Position numbers and translations under genes: made by a program. From assembly GCA_019648995.1 (NCBI GenBank), contig BLXT01002259.1, forward strand, positions 478,098 through 498,413: DNA of 20,316 nucleotides, given 5' to 3'. Numbering within the stretch: the stretch's first letter is position 1; each line of letters begins with the position of its first letter. Origin of the DNA: Plakobranchus ocellatus. Lineage: Eukaryota > Mollusca > Gastropoda > Plakobranchidae. The notes beneath the pieces were generated by a model that saw nothing but the letters and a program-made list of their open reading frames with translations, ran no database searches and was not told the origin of the DNA. This document shows, in pieces, positions 1-10,342 of the stretch.

Positions 1-11
1 GGGGGGGGGGG
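1..11. repeat. Poly-G tract at the window edge
   Basis: The window opens with eleven consecutive G residues. This is simple-sequence DNA, or possibly an assembly or sequencing artefact at the edge. No function is inferred. Confidence 0.7.
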
Positions 12-611
12 TGAATTTAGGCCCCTACAAAATTAAAGAATGGTCTATGCGTAGACAATTCAAAAATGTTTAAAATTTTAGGACCCAACAAACTCAAGAA
101 CATAATGTTTATAGAGTTTTAATTTTTTGCATAATATGTTTTATGACCCTTAACTTTAAATGCATTGATTTTTGGTAGATCTATCTCCATTCTGTCAGCG
201 TTCCTTATAGTATTCCTCGTTAATATTTAAAGTTGTCCACAAGGGTCAAATTTAATCTATTTTAAATAAAAGAACTTATGCTTTACGCGAGGAAAACCAT
301 ATTTCCTTAATGATCACTATATATTAAAACTATATAAACAAAGATTAACGGTAACACTTTTTTCAAAATCAGTTAGGTTTGAGCTCTGGAGATAAAGAAA
401 TCCTTTTGTATAACAGACATATTTTCTGTATTAATAATTCTTTGATTTCTGCGTAATAGATCTATAGCACTCATTAATGTAATGTCTTTCCCCAATACAT
501 TCTTACACATTACAAAATAAAAATACAATATCATAATCTTTTTCTACATGCTTTATCTGTATTGCCAACATAATTTACAATAACTGCTTAGACTTGTCAG
601 CTTCTTAGAGC
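12..611. other. AT-rich non-coding stretch, no gene seen
   Basis: Stops are frequent in all frames and no open frame with a credible ATG and coding character is present. The only notable words are two TAGATCTA palindromes at 176-183 and 457-464. Nothing else is supported. Confidence 0.6.
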
Positions 612-726
612 AGTAAATAATCAGATATTCAAATTAACCAAGTGATTTGCATTTTCTTTTCAAAGCTTGTTCAATTAAATTGATCAAGTATTTCTGAAAC
701 AATAATTATTATGGAAGCGTTTTGAA
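612..726. repeat. Dispersed repeat, copy 1 (partner at 15256-15366)
   Basis: The 78 bases at 623-700 match 15261-15338 without gaps at 66 of 78 positions (about 85%, counted by eye). Looser similarity continues to about 726 and 15366, including a shared 'AAGC..TTTGAA'-like end. The copies lie about 14.6 kb apart in the same orientation. No coding content or terminal inverted repeat is visible, so the element class is unknown. It could be a fragment of a longer interspersed repeat. Confidence 0.7.
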
Positions 727-917
727 TTGTGTTTTGAAAGTACTTCGCCACGTTTATTCAGATTTACTCAGTTTCTCCTTGAATTTCTAGCTCTAAATTT
801 TTTTCCAAAACTTTTAGACCCTTGTCGCCAACTTTACATAATTTTATTGGTGGCACACAATTTGATCGATATATTATGTGTCAAATTTGTCTTACATACA
901 AAATGTCAAAAGGGTTG

Positions 918-1049
918 CCATAATTTTTTTCATGCTTTTTATTTTAAAGTCATTTTTTTGTCTTCCTCCATGTAATCAAAAGGAAGTTTCCGCAAGTTTT
1001 TTCATGATTTTTTTTTCTTTTAAACCTCTCTTTTTTGTCTTCCTCCATG
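918..1049. repeat. Imperfect direct repeat of a T-rich segment
   Basis: A pattern of TTTTTTTCATG, then a T-rich run, then TTTTTTGTCTTCCTCCATG occurs twice about 77 bases apart. The 13-base word GTCTTCCTCCATG is exact at 960-972 and 1037-1049. This looks like a local duplication in low-complexity DNA. Confidence 0.55.
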
Positions 1050-1774
1050 AAAAATAATTTCTAAAATTATTTTGTCCATATTGAGTCGTTCATATCCAAA
1101 TCTTTTCTTCAGGCACTCAATCCAACAAGTGGTCCACACAAAGTGATGTTGCCTCTGTTTTTAAAGAATGTTATGATCTAGGAAGGCAAATCCAAAATTA
1201 TTTGAAGCTGAGATCACCAAACCTTATAATATAAAATGAATGATGGCAAGATCAAAGTTAGCAATATAAAGAATGCCATGTGCGATGTTCTTTTAAAGGT
1301 GAGGGTTTACGGACTTCGCACTTACACTATGCTTATAGTAAATATCGTTAACATTTTCTTGAAAAAGCCGCAGGAAATAAACCTTTTAGAAAAAGAGCCC
1401 GTCTGTAGGGTCAGATATTTAACGATGAATTCCTTGAAAATTGCCTATTACATTCTAATATGATCACTTTTTCAGGGTAAGAATTGTTTTTCGAATGAGC
1501 TGTGAGAAGAAAAAAAAAAGAAAACATGAGAAAAGTTATCTAAAATATAAAAAGCTTTATTCAAATAAAGTTGTTGTTTGTATTAGTAAATCAATGATAC
1601 GAAAAATACCAGAATTACTATCATCTTCATCAGCTAACCTATTTCTTGGTATATACCTTCTCCTGAGTGGATAAATATTCATTCCCAGCTAAGGGAGGTT
1701 CCTGAATTTCTGCTCCATCTGCATGAAAGGCAAAGACTTGTTCTTTATCCATACGATGCAATATTGGACTTTTA

Positions 1775-2099
1775 TTTCATAGCTGTGTCAAGCAATTTGA
1801 TATTCTGCGAAGCTTCTTGAGATTTGCACAGAAAAAAATATTGTGAGATTGAAGTTATTGAAGATTAACTTTTTTTTTCGAGTAATAGAAAATACGATTC
1901 AGTTTTTTAAAAAATTAAAAAAAAAAAACAAAAAAAAAACATCATTAAATTATCTTTAATAACATCAGAACAGAAAGTATCATTCCCAACTATCACGAAG
2001 AGCTAAGTACCGTTTTGCTATAGATCTAGTTGAGCACTACCTGTGACAATGAGGTCTTTGAAATGGACTTAAAAACAGTTATCACTCCAAATCGCCTTT
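1775..2099. repeat. Tandem duplication, unit 1 (about 325 bp)
   Basis: From the word CATAGCTG at about 1779 to TCACTCCAAATCGCC at about 2095, this segment matches 2100-2350 in the same order. Shared landmarks include GATATTCTG.GAAGCTTCTTGAGATTT, AATATTGTGAGATTGA, TTTTTTTCGAGTAATAGAAAA, CATTCCCA.CTAT, a TAGATCTA palindrome and ACAGTTATCACTCCAA. Unit 1 carries about 74 extra bases (around 1905-1975) that include a long A-rich run. The units are diverged enough to be old. No coding potential is seen. Confidence 0.85.
1905..1940. repeat. A-rich low-complexity run
   Basis: A near-homopolymeric A tract with scattered T and C lies inside duplication unit 1 and is missing from unit 2. It could be the poly(A) tail of a small retro-insertion, but no body of an element is recognisable next to it. 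Confidence 0.6.
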
Positions 2100-2350
2100 C
2101 TTCATAGCTGCCTCAAGCAGTTTGATATTCTGTGAAGCTTCTTGAGATTTTCACAAAAAAAAATATTGTGAGATTGATTTTACTGAAAGTTAACTTTTTT
2201 TTCGAGTAATAGAAAACGCGTTTCCGGAAATCATTCCCACCTATTATGAATGGCTTAGTGCTTTTTAGTTATAGATCTAGACGACCACTACCTGTGGCAA
2301 TAAGTTCTTTGGAATAGACTTAAAAAACAGTTATCACTCCAAGTCGCCCA
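2100..2350. repeat. Tandem duplication, unit 2 (about 251 bp)
   Basis: This is the second unit of the duplication, lying immediately after unit 1. The offset between matching landmarks is 325 bases in the first half and 251 in the second half, so this copy lacks the A-rich insert (or unit 1 gained it). It retains the TAGATCTA word at 2272-2279. Confidence 0.85.
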
Positions 2351-2936
2351 AAAGAATGATAAAAAAATTATTAATTTCGAAAAGAAACAGTTTTAGAACA
2401 GCAATTTAGTTGCTGCAAGTATTTAGATCTACAAGCTTGCAAACATCTCTCTGCGATCTGTGAAAGCTCTCCCTCAACGATCTCACAACCATTCTTATGT
2501 ACCACCACACAGATCCGAGAAAATATCAGCCTAGGCTAACCAAACAAGAAAAATAAAAGCAACATATTCTAGACCTTCTAGAAGAAACAAGGTATTATCA
2601 AATTATGTCATCGAGGTTAGCTAAAAATATAAGCCAGTCACACTTCGTCACTTTACATACACCCGCCATGGACATGATCTAACAACTTCCTGTAACCTTC
2701 CTTTTGCCAAGCTTCGACACCTTTAGAAATCTCTAGATCTAAAAGGGTAAACGAACTACAAACCAACATAAATAGTGATACTGATAAATAAAACACCAAA
2801 AATAAATCATGTGGTTCTAATACAGGTAAGAATGCATTATGTCGGCCATGCATTGAATAAATGAAAGTTTGTCTTGGCCAATAAGCATTATTTGGAGCGC
2901 TCTCGGATTTTAGAAAAAATTAGTTTTGCATTTTAT
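2351..2936. other. Non-coding stretch with two TAGATCTA words
   Basis: No credible gene is visible. A 66-codon open frame on the minus strand (2653-2853) has no recognisable motif and is well within chance length for this base composition. TAGATCTA occurs at 2424-2431 and 2734-2741. Confidence 0.5.
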
Positions 2937-3168
2937 CTGCCATAGATCCCAGTCCGGGTCAAGTCAATTTTTCTTTGCTCCTCCGTGTCCAGCCAGCACT
3001 AAATGGGTAGCTAGGTCTCTTAAGACCCGGCGAAAGGAAAGGCGGCGAGGAAAGCAATGGCAAACTACCTCACAATGCCGTATGCCAAGAGTAATCAGCA
3101 CCCTACTCCTGGTTTCCCGATGCTTGGACTAAGCGTAGGACCAGCTTTACTTTTTTACTGCCATAGAT
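2937..3168 (+). mobile_element. SINE-like insertion with perfect 11-bp target-site duplication
   Basis: The word CTGCCATAGAT occurs at 2937-2947 and again at 3158-3168, enclosing 210 bases that are clearly more GC-rich than the flanks. The insert begins with TCCGGGTCAAGTC, which resembles a pol III B box (T-arm) and suggests a 5'-truncated tRNA-derived head. A body follows with CCAGCCAGCACTAAATGGGTA, a purine-rich GGAAAGGCGGCGAGGAAAG and GCAATGGCAAACTACC, and the insert ends in a T-rich tail. From memory, a CCAGC-x-CTAATGGGTA type core is shared by tRNA-derived SINEs of molluscs and other marine animals, and the MetaSINE superfamily is one candidate. I could not check this. No protein is encoded. 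Confidence 0.75.
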
Positions 3169-4496
3169 AAGAAATACTTTCCACGCAATCAAATCTGAAG
3201 CCACGAACATGGTATCTGTTGTTGCTATGCACACTTTTTATGAATTTAGCACAATAACGAATTTTGCTTTCACAATTTGTGAGTCGAGATTGAAATCAGT
3301 GGATCCAGATAAAACGTGATATTCTTCTGACATTCGATATCTTATTTTTTGCATATCTTTACTGCATTACTGATCAGTTAGTTATTTCCTGACGAGTTTT
3401 GTTTTCATGGTAGCAACTGTTAACAGAAGTCCCGGGCCTCATAGACTCTTTGACAGTTCGAAAATGAATAGTAGTGTGGCTATTAAAGGAGTAATGAAAC
3501 TTGTCTGTGATATAATGTCGATTTTATCAACTAAATCAAGATCGAGAAAGAGATCAATATTTTCTTCTCTTCCAACACAAGTTAGATACCCTAGGCGTGT
3601 ATTTATCGCACATTTAAATTGTAATTAGGTTCCTACCACACTATATTTTTTCACTCGAGCAACTGAATAATTGAAACCAGGGTGTCGAGTTAGGTACACT
3701 GAGCCTTACCTCATAATGACTAAATAGTTGGTTGACTTTCTCCACCTGTATCGTTGTACATTTTTTGTTGTTGTTGTTATTTCAAACATGGATGTTATAG
3801 ACAGGTAATGCTTCTGTTTGAGCTTGATGTTTTCCATTCGGAAAAGAGAAATCGAAAGAATTTTTAGGTTAATCCCATCATCAGTCAGCGATTACTCAAA
3901 AGATAATTTTATGGAAAATTTTTGATGGATCTTTCTATAAATCTCCTCAGTCACGAATGACATTTTTAGAAATATCATTCCATGCCTTTTTCCTTCAAAT
4001 CTGTATTGGAAAAGTCTTTTAAAGCTTTATATAAAGAAATATTTCCAGCTCGGCTTCATATAAGTTCCTCTGTCCAGATAACGTCAACACCAGTGATAAA
4101 TATTTTTTTTTATGTATTGTACTTTCAATGAAGACCTCAATGTTTGATAATTTTGCTCTATGCACTAAGTGTAGGAGCTAATAGTAGGTAGTTATCAGTG
4201 TCAACTCAAATATTTAGTAGCGGTGCGACAGGTTACTCTGTTTTCTCACTGGCAGAATTAAATTAGTCGACAAGTTAAAACCAGTTTGTTCCTCGGTATA
4301 AATTTCAATGACAATTGAGCGTCTTCTTATTTGCATTGGCCGTATTTATCCCTTTCTACTCATCTCTTTAGTTGGACAACTGAAAAACCACTGTTAAGTA
4401 TCTCCCATAATTAAAAAAAAAAATCTAAGTTGACGTTCTGCAATTAAGGCTGCAAGTCTCTTATTAAAGCTGAATATTGAGGGTAACGGAAAGTTG
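3169..4496. other. AT-rich non-coding stretch, no gene seen
   Basis: A 73-codon open frame at 3407-3628 lacks recognisable domains. A slightly GC-richer patch near 3650-3760 has no clear structure, and a short (GTT)n run lies near 3767. I see nothing else that supports a feature. Confidence 0.5.
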
Positions 4497-4575
4497 TTTT
4501 TTTTTTTTTTTGGTTTGTTTTTTAATAGAGCTAGTCCACAAAAATGATCTCAGGATCCCAGGCCCTTCGTCAATA
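4497..4575 (-). mobile_element. 5'-truncated tRNA-SINE fragment (3' end and tail)
   Basis: Read on the minus strand, the segment runs GACGAAGGGCCTGGGATCC, then TGAGATCATTTTTGTGGACTAGC, an A/C-rich linker and a 15-base poly(A) tail (the T run at 4497-4511 on the + strand). It matches the 3' half of the SINE at 10060-10171 (GACGGAGGGC..., TGAGATCACCTTGTTGTGGACTGGC). The tRNA-like head is missing, as expected for a 5'-truncated retro-insertion. No target-site duplication is clear. Confidence 0.75.
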
Positions 4576-4589
4576 CAAAGCGTCAGATA

Positions 4590-7500
4590 CGCGATTCAGG
4601 AATGTATGTGGATCTTAGTCCTACTTATATTACTTAATAATTGTATCGTCTTACAGCCTGTCCAATAGCTATTGTTTATTTGCCCTTTTTAGTTTACTTT
4701 TTATTTACTCTTGATAGAAATGCTGGGGATTTTTTTCATATTTTGACTTAAGATTTTTTATTATTTGGAATGACGATTCATAAACATAATTATTATCTCA
4801 AGTTTATTATTATTTTGTTTGCCTCTTTGGTTCACTTATTAGATTTATCGTTATCACATTGTGCTGGAAAAAGACTTGAGGTTTTTAAAAATTCAATATA
4901 TACACTTTGATGCTCCAATTTGCTTTAAAACCTTAATTTGGAATTTATGCTTTTTTATATCATCTTTTCAAATTTAGCATGTACTGTTTTTTATTTCAAG
5001 AATTGTTTTATTAGGTTTTCGAGTTATTCACACATTAAATGAGTTCTGGTTTAATTCACTGCTTTCATAAACTTTATTTTAACCTCATTCAACAAAGCAA
5101 AAAAGAGTTCTGTTTCGGTGAAATACCTTGGCATCCAATAAAATTAAGTTTTCTCTTGCTGGCTACTGGCGTCTTTTGTGTTTCACTTCAATTTTGAAAT
5201 CAATGTACATAATTATTCTTAAAGTGCATAGCTATATTGTATAGAATTAGAGTGATTTATACTGCGCACAAAACGCAAGTGTAAAAAAGAGTTAATAAAA
5301 TAAGTTGCAAGATATGCAGAGTTATGTTGGTTTTTCTGTGCTTTTTTTTTTAACCTGATTGTTTAATTGCATCGTTTTTACCTTTGTAATAGTACTGTGA
5401 CCGGTCAGATAATTTCTGAGCCTATGCAGGCTTCGCAAAATTTAAAGATATTGAAACGAATCTAGAAATTATGGGCACCTTGTTTTAAAGCATTTTTAGC
5501 ACTTCATCGACGGCGATGAAATTAAATACGAGAGTGGAAAGTAATTAATTGGTGATTGAAACTATGTATGCAGACAATCATGATTCCCTGATATTTCATC
5601 CGTGATGAAAGAGTTGCTCCAACCTAGAAAACACGAGACAGAGGATACAAACTGTGGCCTAGAAAGCATAATGGTTTAATAATATGGACGAACTGAATAT
5701 GTAAGCAATAGAAAGTAAAGATCGGTGTAATATCTATATCCCTTTTCGGGATATTCCATCGAGAATATTGCAATCATTACAGTCACTACTTCTATGGTGG
5801 CGATGCTGAGGCGCCGAGATTGAGGACTAAATTCTACTTATATTAATTTCAGAGCTCAAAATCCTGCTATGGATCTTTTGACACCTTAAGTCATTTTTTT
5901 ATATTGCTATGTTATATTTATCTTTACGCATTGTCCATTTTTAGGAAAAATATGAAAAGAGCTTCTTAACGATTTTGGTCTTTCTCAGTGTTTCAAACTA
6001 CAGAGGCTGTAATGCCTTGTTCAAACGAACTTCAAAGAAAGACATTCACACATCCACTTCTCTCGAAGTGATAATTAAAAGCTTTCTTTAAATATTGAGA
6101 GAGGAATTTTACCCCTGAAAAGTTAAATAAATAGCTCTAAAGGAGTCTACTGAAATAAAGCGGATTAAATTTCAAGACAGATTAATGACCTTTATCTGAA
6201 CAGGCTTATTGTACATCATCATGTTAGAGACCAAATAATAATTACTAGTATTATTGTTTTTATTGTAAGCTTACCTTTTTTAAAGACGTATGGACATAGG
6301 CATTTTGTCCCAAACATCTTTCTCACTTTGTCAAAGACATAGTGTTGGCCCGTGATCTCGAGCTAGTATAGAAACAGTAGACTACTGGCCAGCACGTTAA
6401 AAATTTTGCTTTTTACTCAGAATAATTTAATCAAGTAACTGACATGATAATGACAGGTTTTCTAAGCCCGACATTACAAAAGGATTACATTTTTCCCCTC
6501 TTGAAATCAGAAATCAATCATGTTTATCTATTGGGAAATGCTGAACTGTTTTACTTTCAAGGTGCCAGACGCCTTTCTTTCATATCCCATGAAAAAAAAA
6601 TCTTTGCCATAAACTTAAGATCTGCCTTACCTTATTAAAGAATTCAAATTATTTATACATCAGTATCCTCATGTGAGCCGCCCTATTTATATAATATAGG
6701 TGCTATATCATGGGAGGGCTTATTTTCAAAATGATATAAAATCATTCATTTTTTACAGCTCGGGTTTAAAAAAAAAATTACAAATCTTTGATCTTCGTTT
6801 TTTATTTGTTTTTTTTTTTATTTACCTATTGTGACTCGAGCGACCGTTGTCATATAGAATTCAGAGACTTTAACTGTGGCCTGCGCAACTTTTTTTCTAC
6901 ATCCCCAAATCTGTCTATTTATATATCTGACTATGACTAGTCATCAACCAGATATATCAACTCAGTTTATCTTGAAAACGCCGGAGCACCCGATTCAGTA
7001 GGACCGCACTGCGTTGACCACCCATGTCTTTATGCCTTTAATTTTAGGCTTTACCGGCTGCTAAGCTTTGTCACAACTCATATCACAATAAACAAAGATT
7101 TTTTTCACACTCCTGCACACATCTGCTGGCAATTAATTTAGCAGGAAGGTCAGATAGTTGGGATTCAAAGGTGAACAAATATCTCCATCATGCTTTTCCA
7201 TAATTTGTTCGGAAATTACAAGCGGCTTGGAAATTTCAAGAAGATTAGAGATGTCGCTTTCTCAAAACAACTTAAATCTTGTAAGACAGGAAAGAATCGA
7301 TGTTGTAAATGGTACCAATAATCGGAGTGAAATAATAGCAGTAATCTAATCAAACCTTGGAATCGATTAGTGGCCTATGCCGTTGGGTGTTATTTTTTAA
7401 TAATATCAGAAATATTAAGTGTTCCTCTTTCCTGTTTTTTACCTTCACATCAATCCAGGCATGCAATTATCTTATTCTGTTTTCCTCATTCTTTGCTTCG

Positions 7501-8950
7501 TATTATCAGTTAAATGCACGCTCTTCCTAATTTCGCGGAGCAAAATGTCAAGTTCTTTACACAAAGGAACTGCCCATCAATTTACGTCCTGCTTTTGTTA
7601 GACTCAATTTACTAATTTCTGGAAAAGGGGTTCTGAATGTAATTTAAAAAATTGCCTTAAAATTTATTTCAGCACATTATTATTCTTAGATTTCTTTCCC
7701 CCGAATATTTTGATAGCTTTACAGTATTTTGCAATAGGCAAAAAAACTGGAATCGAAACATCCATTGAAACGAAAATATATTATCATAGAAAAATGAGTT
7801 TTTAAATCCATTATTGCAATTATTGTTCTTTTTGCACGGGTTATTTTTTTTTCACGTGTTTGATTTTTGCTGCTTAAATTAAGTTCGAAATATTTTTTTC
7901 AATAAATGAGGACGGAAGCTGGGTTGAAAACGTTTGAACCAGAGAAACGACTCTTGATACATCTGAACCACGTAGGCAATGAGCAGTTTTATCTCATACA
8001 AGCATGTTTGCCCGTTCAAATGAATGGGAAAGGAAAAGACATTTTCCTCTATGCATAGCATAAATTTTTTATGGAACATAATCTACCTATCATAGTGTCG
8101 GATTTAGTATATAAAAACCAAGAAATACTTATTGATTGTAAAAAGTTATATAAATCGAAGTGTGTCTTATCTATATACTGAAGAATGTTATATAACATTA
8201 CGACTTTAAGCAGATTTCTCTGAACCATAATCTACCTAAACAAAATGCGAAGAACGATTTAAATAAGTGAAAAATTCATGAACTAAAATGGGAACCAAAG
8301 AATTAGCCATCTGAAATGTAGCCTTATTCCAGTGTATTTCTTGTTTGAGACTGAATGATCACTGCTTTTGTAGCCAGGCACAAGCTGACATTCTTTGGCA
8401 AATGAAGTGAAAAACCAAAAACAAAAACATAAACCAAATGAAGGTGTTTGGCATAACGCAACCTTAATAAGGTTTAATTTTTAACTAAGGGCCATTTCAT
8501 GTCAGCTACGAGGTATGAATAGAGTTTGCATTCTATAATTTTGAAGGGCTTGGGGCCCGCAATAATTAATTGAAAATCAATCTAGCAGCTGCCATGATTC
8601 ATTCAGTATTTATGCCCTATGGACTCGAGATGTGATGTTCTTCACTCAGAGAAAAAGTAAACCAAAAAAGGTTACTGTTATGTGACACAACCTCGACTCA
8701 ATTCATCCTTGTCTAAGCAGGATCCTGAAGTTTGGAAGTTGACATCTTGACTTGGAGAGAATTTCAGCAATTAAAGTTTCACTTTTTTGCATGTTGTATA
8801 CAGTCTAATTTTAAAAATAGTAGGGCTTGAAGTCTATAAAAACAAAGATAAGTCTGAATAAACTCCTGAACAAAACTTAAACAGTAAAGATGAACTATTT
8901 TGCAAATGAAAAGAAGCACAAATATATAGGCCTGAAGAAAAATTTATGAA
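4590..8950. other. Long AT-rich non-coding stretch, no gene supported
   Basis: About 4.4 kb has frequent stops and only short, featureless open frames (60-66 codons near 6444, 7158, 7419 and 7879). A small perfect hairpin (ATATCCC / GGGATAT, 5-base loop) lies at 5736-5754. A GC-richer patch at about 6980-7065 has no identifiable structure. Exons with short open frames cannot be excluded from raw sequence alone. Confidence 0.5.
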
Positions 8951-8954
8951 GGCA

Positions 8955-9023
8955 TGGTCCCTGGAAAAAGGTTGAGATCACTTTGTTTTGGACAGGCTAT
9001 AGATACAAAAACCAAAACCAAAC
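8955..9023 (+). mobile_element. tRNA-SINE 3' fragment
   Basis: The string GTTGAGATCACTTTGTTTTGGACAGGCTATA followed by an (ACCAAA)-type tail closely matches the minus-strand reading of 10060-10110 (TTGAGATCACCTTGTTGTGGACTGGCTATA followed by CAAAACC). Only the last 55 or so bases of the element are secure, and the sequence before 8970 is only weakly similar. The fragment directly abuts the repeat unit that starts at about 9025. Confidence 0.65.
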
Positions 9024-9024
9024 C

Positions 9025-9620
9025 TTGGAAAAAGGAGAAAAGGTCGCCCCAAAAGACAGAACACCTTGGAATGGAATAAGCAGAGGCAGTGAATGTTCGC
9101 AATCAAGATATCATTTGAAGATCAAGATTTTATCGCAATTCACTGTGAAGATTTAAATGGAATAAAAAATACTTTGGAAATTAAAAAAGGCGTGACTGAA
9201 TAAGGTAAAATTATTCAGGAATGCTTGGTATTAGAAAAAAGGAGAAGAGGTCTTCCAAAAAGCAAATAGAACATCTAGGAATGGAAGTTGAGCAAAAGTG
9301 GAGAAAGCTCGTAATCAAGATCTGATTTCAAGATCCTTATTTTGTTGCATTCACTGCGATAACATTTTAATGTATACCTTTACAAAAAATACCATCGACT
9401 AAATTTCACTATTGCGAAAAGCACATAGAATGCTCGAAATAAATTTTAGCTATTCATGTCTAGATCTAAAATAGGCCTATTAACTTTGATGATAAGGATT
9501 GCAATAATCTAAGCGTAGATTAATAATATGATAAGTTTCGTTGCAAAATATTCAAGATCAGTTTTTTGAGTAATTCACTGCAATTTAAATTTAAATGTAA
9601 GTATAAAAAATCTAATTATT
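9025..9620 (+). repeat. Degenerate ~215-bp tandem repeat (about three units) with a retroelement-like peptide
   Basis: Units begin near 9025, 9233 and (weakly) 9440. Shared landmarks are GGAAAAAGGAGAAAAGGTC.CCAAAA near 9027 and its counterpart near 9234; (G/C)TCG(C/T)AATCAAGAT near 9097 and 9308; and AAGAT...TT..GCAATTCACTG near 9123, 9330 and 9553. Both of the first two units can be read as a KRR-(K/R)-G-x-PK peptide (9027-9056 and 9234-9260). That resembles the GKRRRGRPK tail common at the C-terminus of some non-LTR reverse transcriptases. Stops follow quickly in both units, so these would be dead remnants. The third unit is the least certain. Confidence 0.5.
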
Positions 9621-9635
9621 ACAAAAAGTATCTAT

Positions 9636-9672
9636 TTATATAATATATAATATATAATAATATATAACTATA
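9636..9672. repeat. AT-dinucleotide-rich tract
   Basis: A run of TATATAA / TAATATATAA words lies just before the 90-bp array. It is simple sequence with no function inferred. Confidence 0.7.
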
Positions 9673-9689
9673 TCTTATTATGAAAAATT

Positions 9690-10342
9690 GCCATGATAAT
9701 TAAAGCTAAGCCTAAAAGAAGATTTAGAATAGCACTATCAGTAGCATTTGTTATGAGATTGTCCATGAATGTATACACTATTAAAGTAAAAAACACTAAG
9801 CCTAAAAGAAGATTTAGAATAGCACTATCAATAACATTTGTTATGAGATTGTCCAAGAATGTATACAATATTAAAGTAAAAAACACTAAGCCTAAAAGAA
9901 GATTTAGAATAGCACTATCAGTAACATTTGTTATGAGATTGTCCATGAATGTATACAATATTACAGTAAGAAACGCTAAGCCTAAAAAATTTAGAATAGT
10001 ATAGCGCTATCAATAGCAATTGATCTCATTTTGACCATGACGGTATGCTATATATAAGGTTTTGTATATAGCCAGTCCACAACAAGGTGATCTCAAGCTT
10101 TAAGCCCTCCGTCAAAAGGGTCCCTGCAGATCTCTGCACATTAGCCACTGTGCCACCGACGTCCCCCGCTTTATATAAGGAAACACGCTAAGCCTTAGAG
10201 AAAAATTAGAATGACATTATGAAAACCAGTTGTTCTGAGGTTGTCCATGCATATATACTATATTAAAGTGGAAACACGAAGCAAGAAAAAAGGAAGTAGA
10301 ATAGCACTATTAATAGCAATGAGATTGTCTATGATTCTTCTG
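9690..10342 (+). repeat. 90-bp minisatellite array, about six units, interrupted by a SINE
   Basis: The word CTAAGCCTAAAAGAAG marks unit starts at 9706, 9796, 9886 and 9976, exactly 90 bases apart. Units 1 and 2 differ at about 4 of 90 positions, and units 2 and 3 at about 5. Unit 4 is degenerate and interrupted by a SINE. Units 5 (from 10188) and 6 (from about 10277, 89 bases later) are weaker. Because the period is a multiple of three, units 1-3 stay open on both strands: a basic + frame at 9693-10004, and a minus frame at 9668-9958 with hydrophobic 30-residue repeats that begins at TTG. Both are best read as repeat artefacts, since the indels in later units break the frames. Confidence 0.92.
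10051..10180 (-). mobile_element. tRNA-derived SINE inside the minisatellite, flanked by 9-bp target-site duplication
   Basis: TATATAAGG at 10051-10059 is repeated at 10172-10180. The enclosed 112 bases, read on the minus strand, carry a perfect pol III A-box word TGGCACAGTGG (+ strand 10145-10155), then GCAGAGATCTGCAGGGACC, GACGGAGGGC, TTGAGATCACC and TGTGGACTGGC. Compared with the copy at 15096-15255, about 45 bases including the B box are missing between GGGACC and CGGAGGG. It is therefore an internally deleted copy. Removing the insert plus one duplication leaves 91 bases between the flanking unit starts, which matches the 90-bp period. Confidence 0.88.

Noticed and set aside
727-975. 82-codon open frame on the + strand
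   Set aside because: It starts at TTG, lies in T-rich low-complexity DNA overlapping repeat material, and has no recognisable motif.
1236-1463. 75-codon open frame starting at ATG
   Set aside because: Its length is within chance expectation for six frames of 20 kb, and no domain, signal peptide or neighbour supports it.
5736-5754. Perfect 7-bp hairpin ATATCCC/GGGATAT as a possible regulatory or terminator structure
   Set aside because: Too short to be meaningful in AT-rich eukaryotic DNA, with no adjacent gene.
6980-7065. GC-richer patch as a possible tRNA gene or SINE head
   Set aside because: No acceptable A/B box pair or cloverleaf could be drawn on either strand, and no repeat partner was found in the window.
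9668-10004. Overlapping 96- and 103-codon open frames with 30-residue repeats, one hydrophobic and membrane-like
   Set aside because: The 90-bp period is a multiple of three, so open frames repeat automatically on both strands. The minus frame starts at TTG, and indels in units 4-6 break both.
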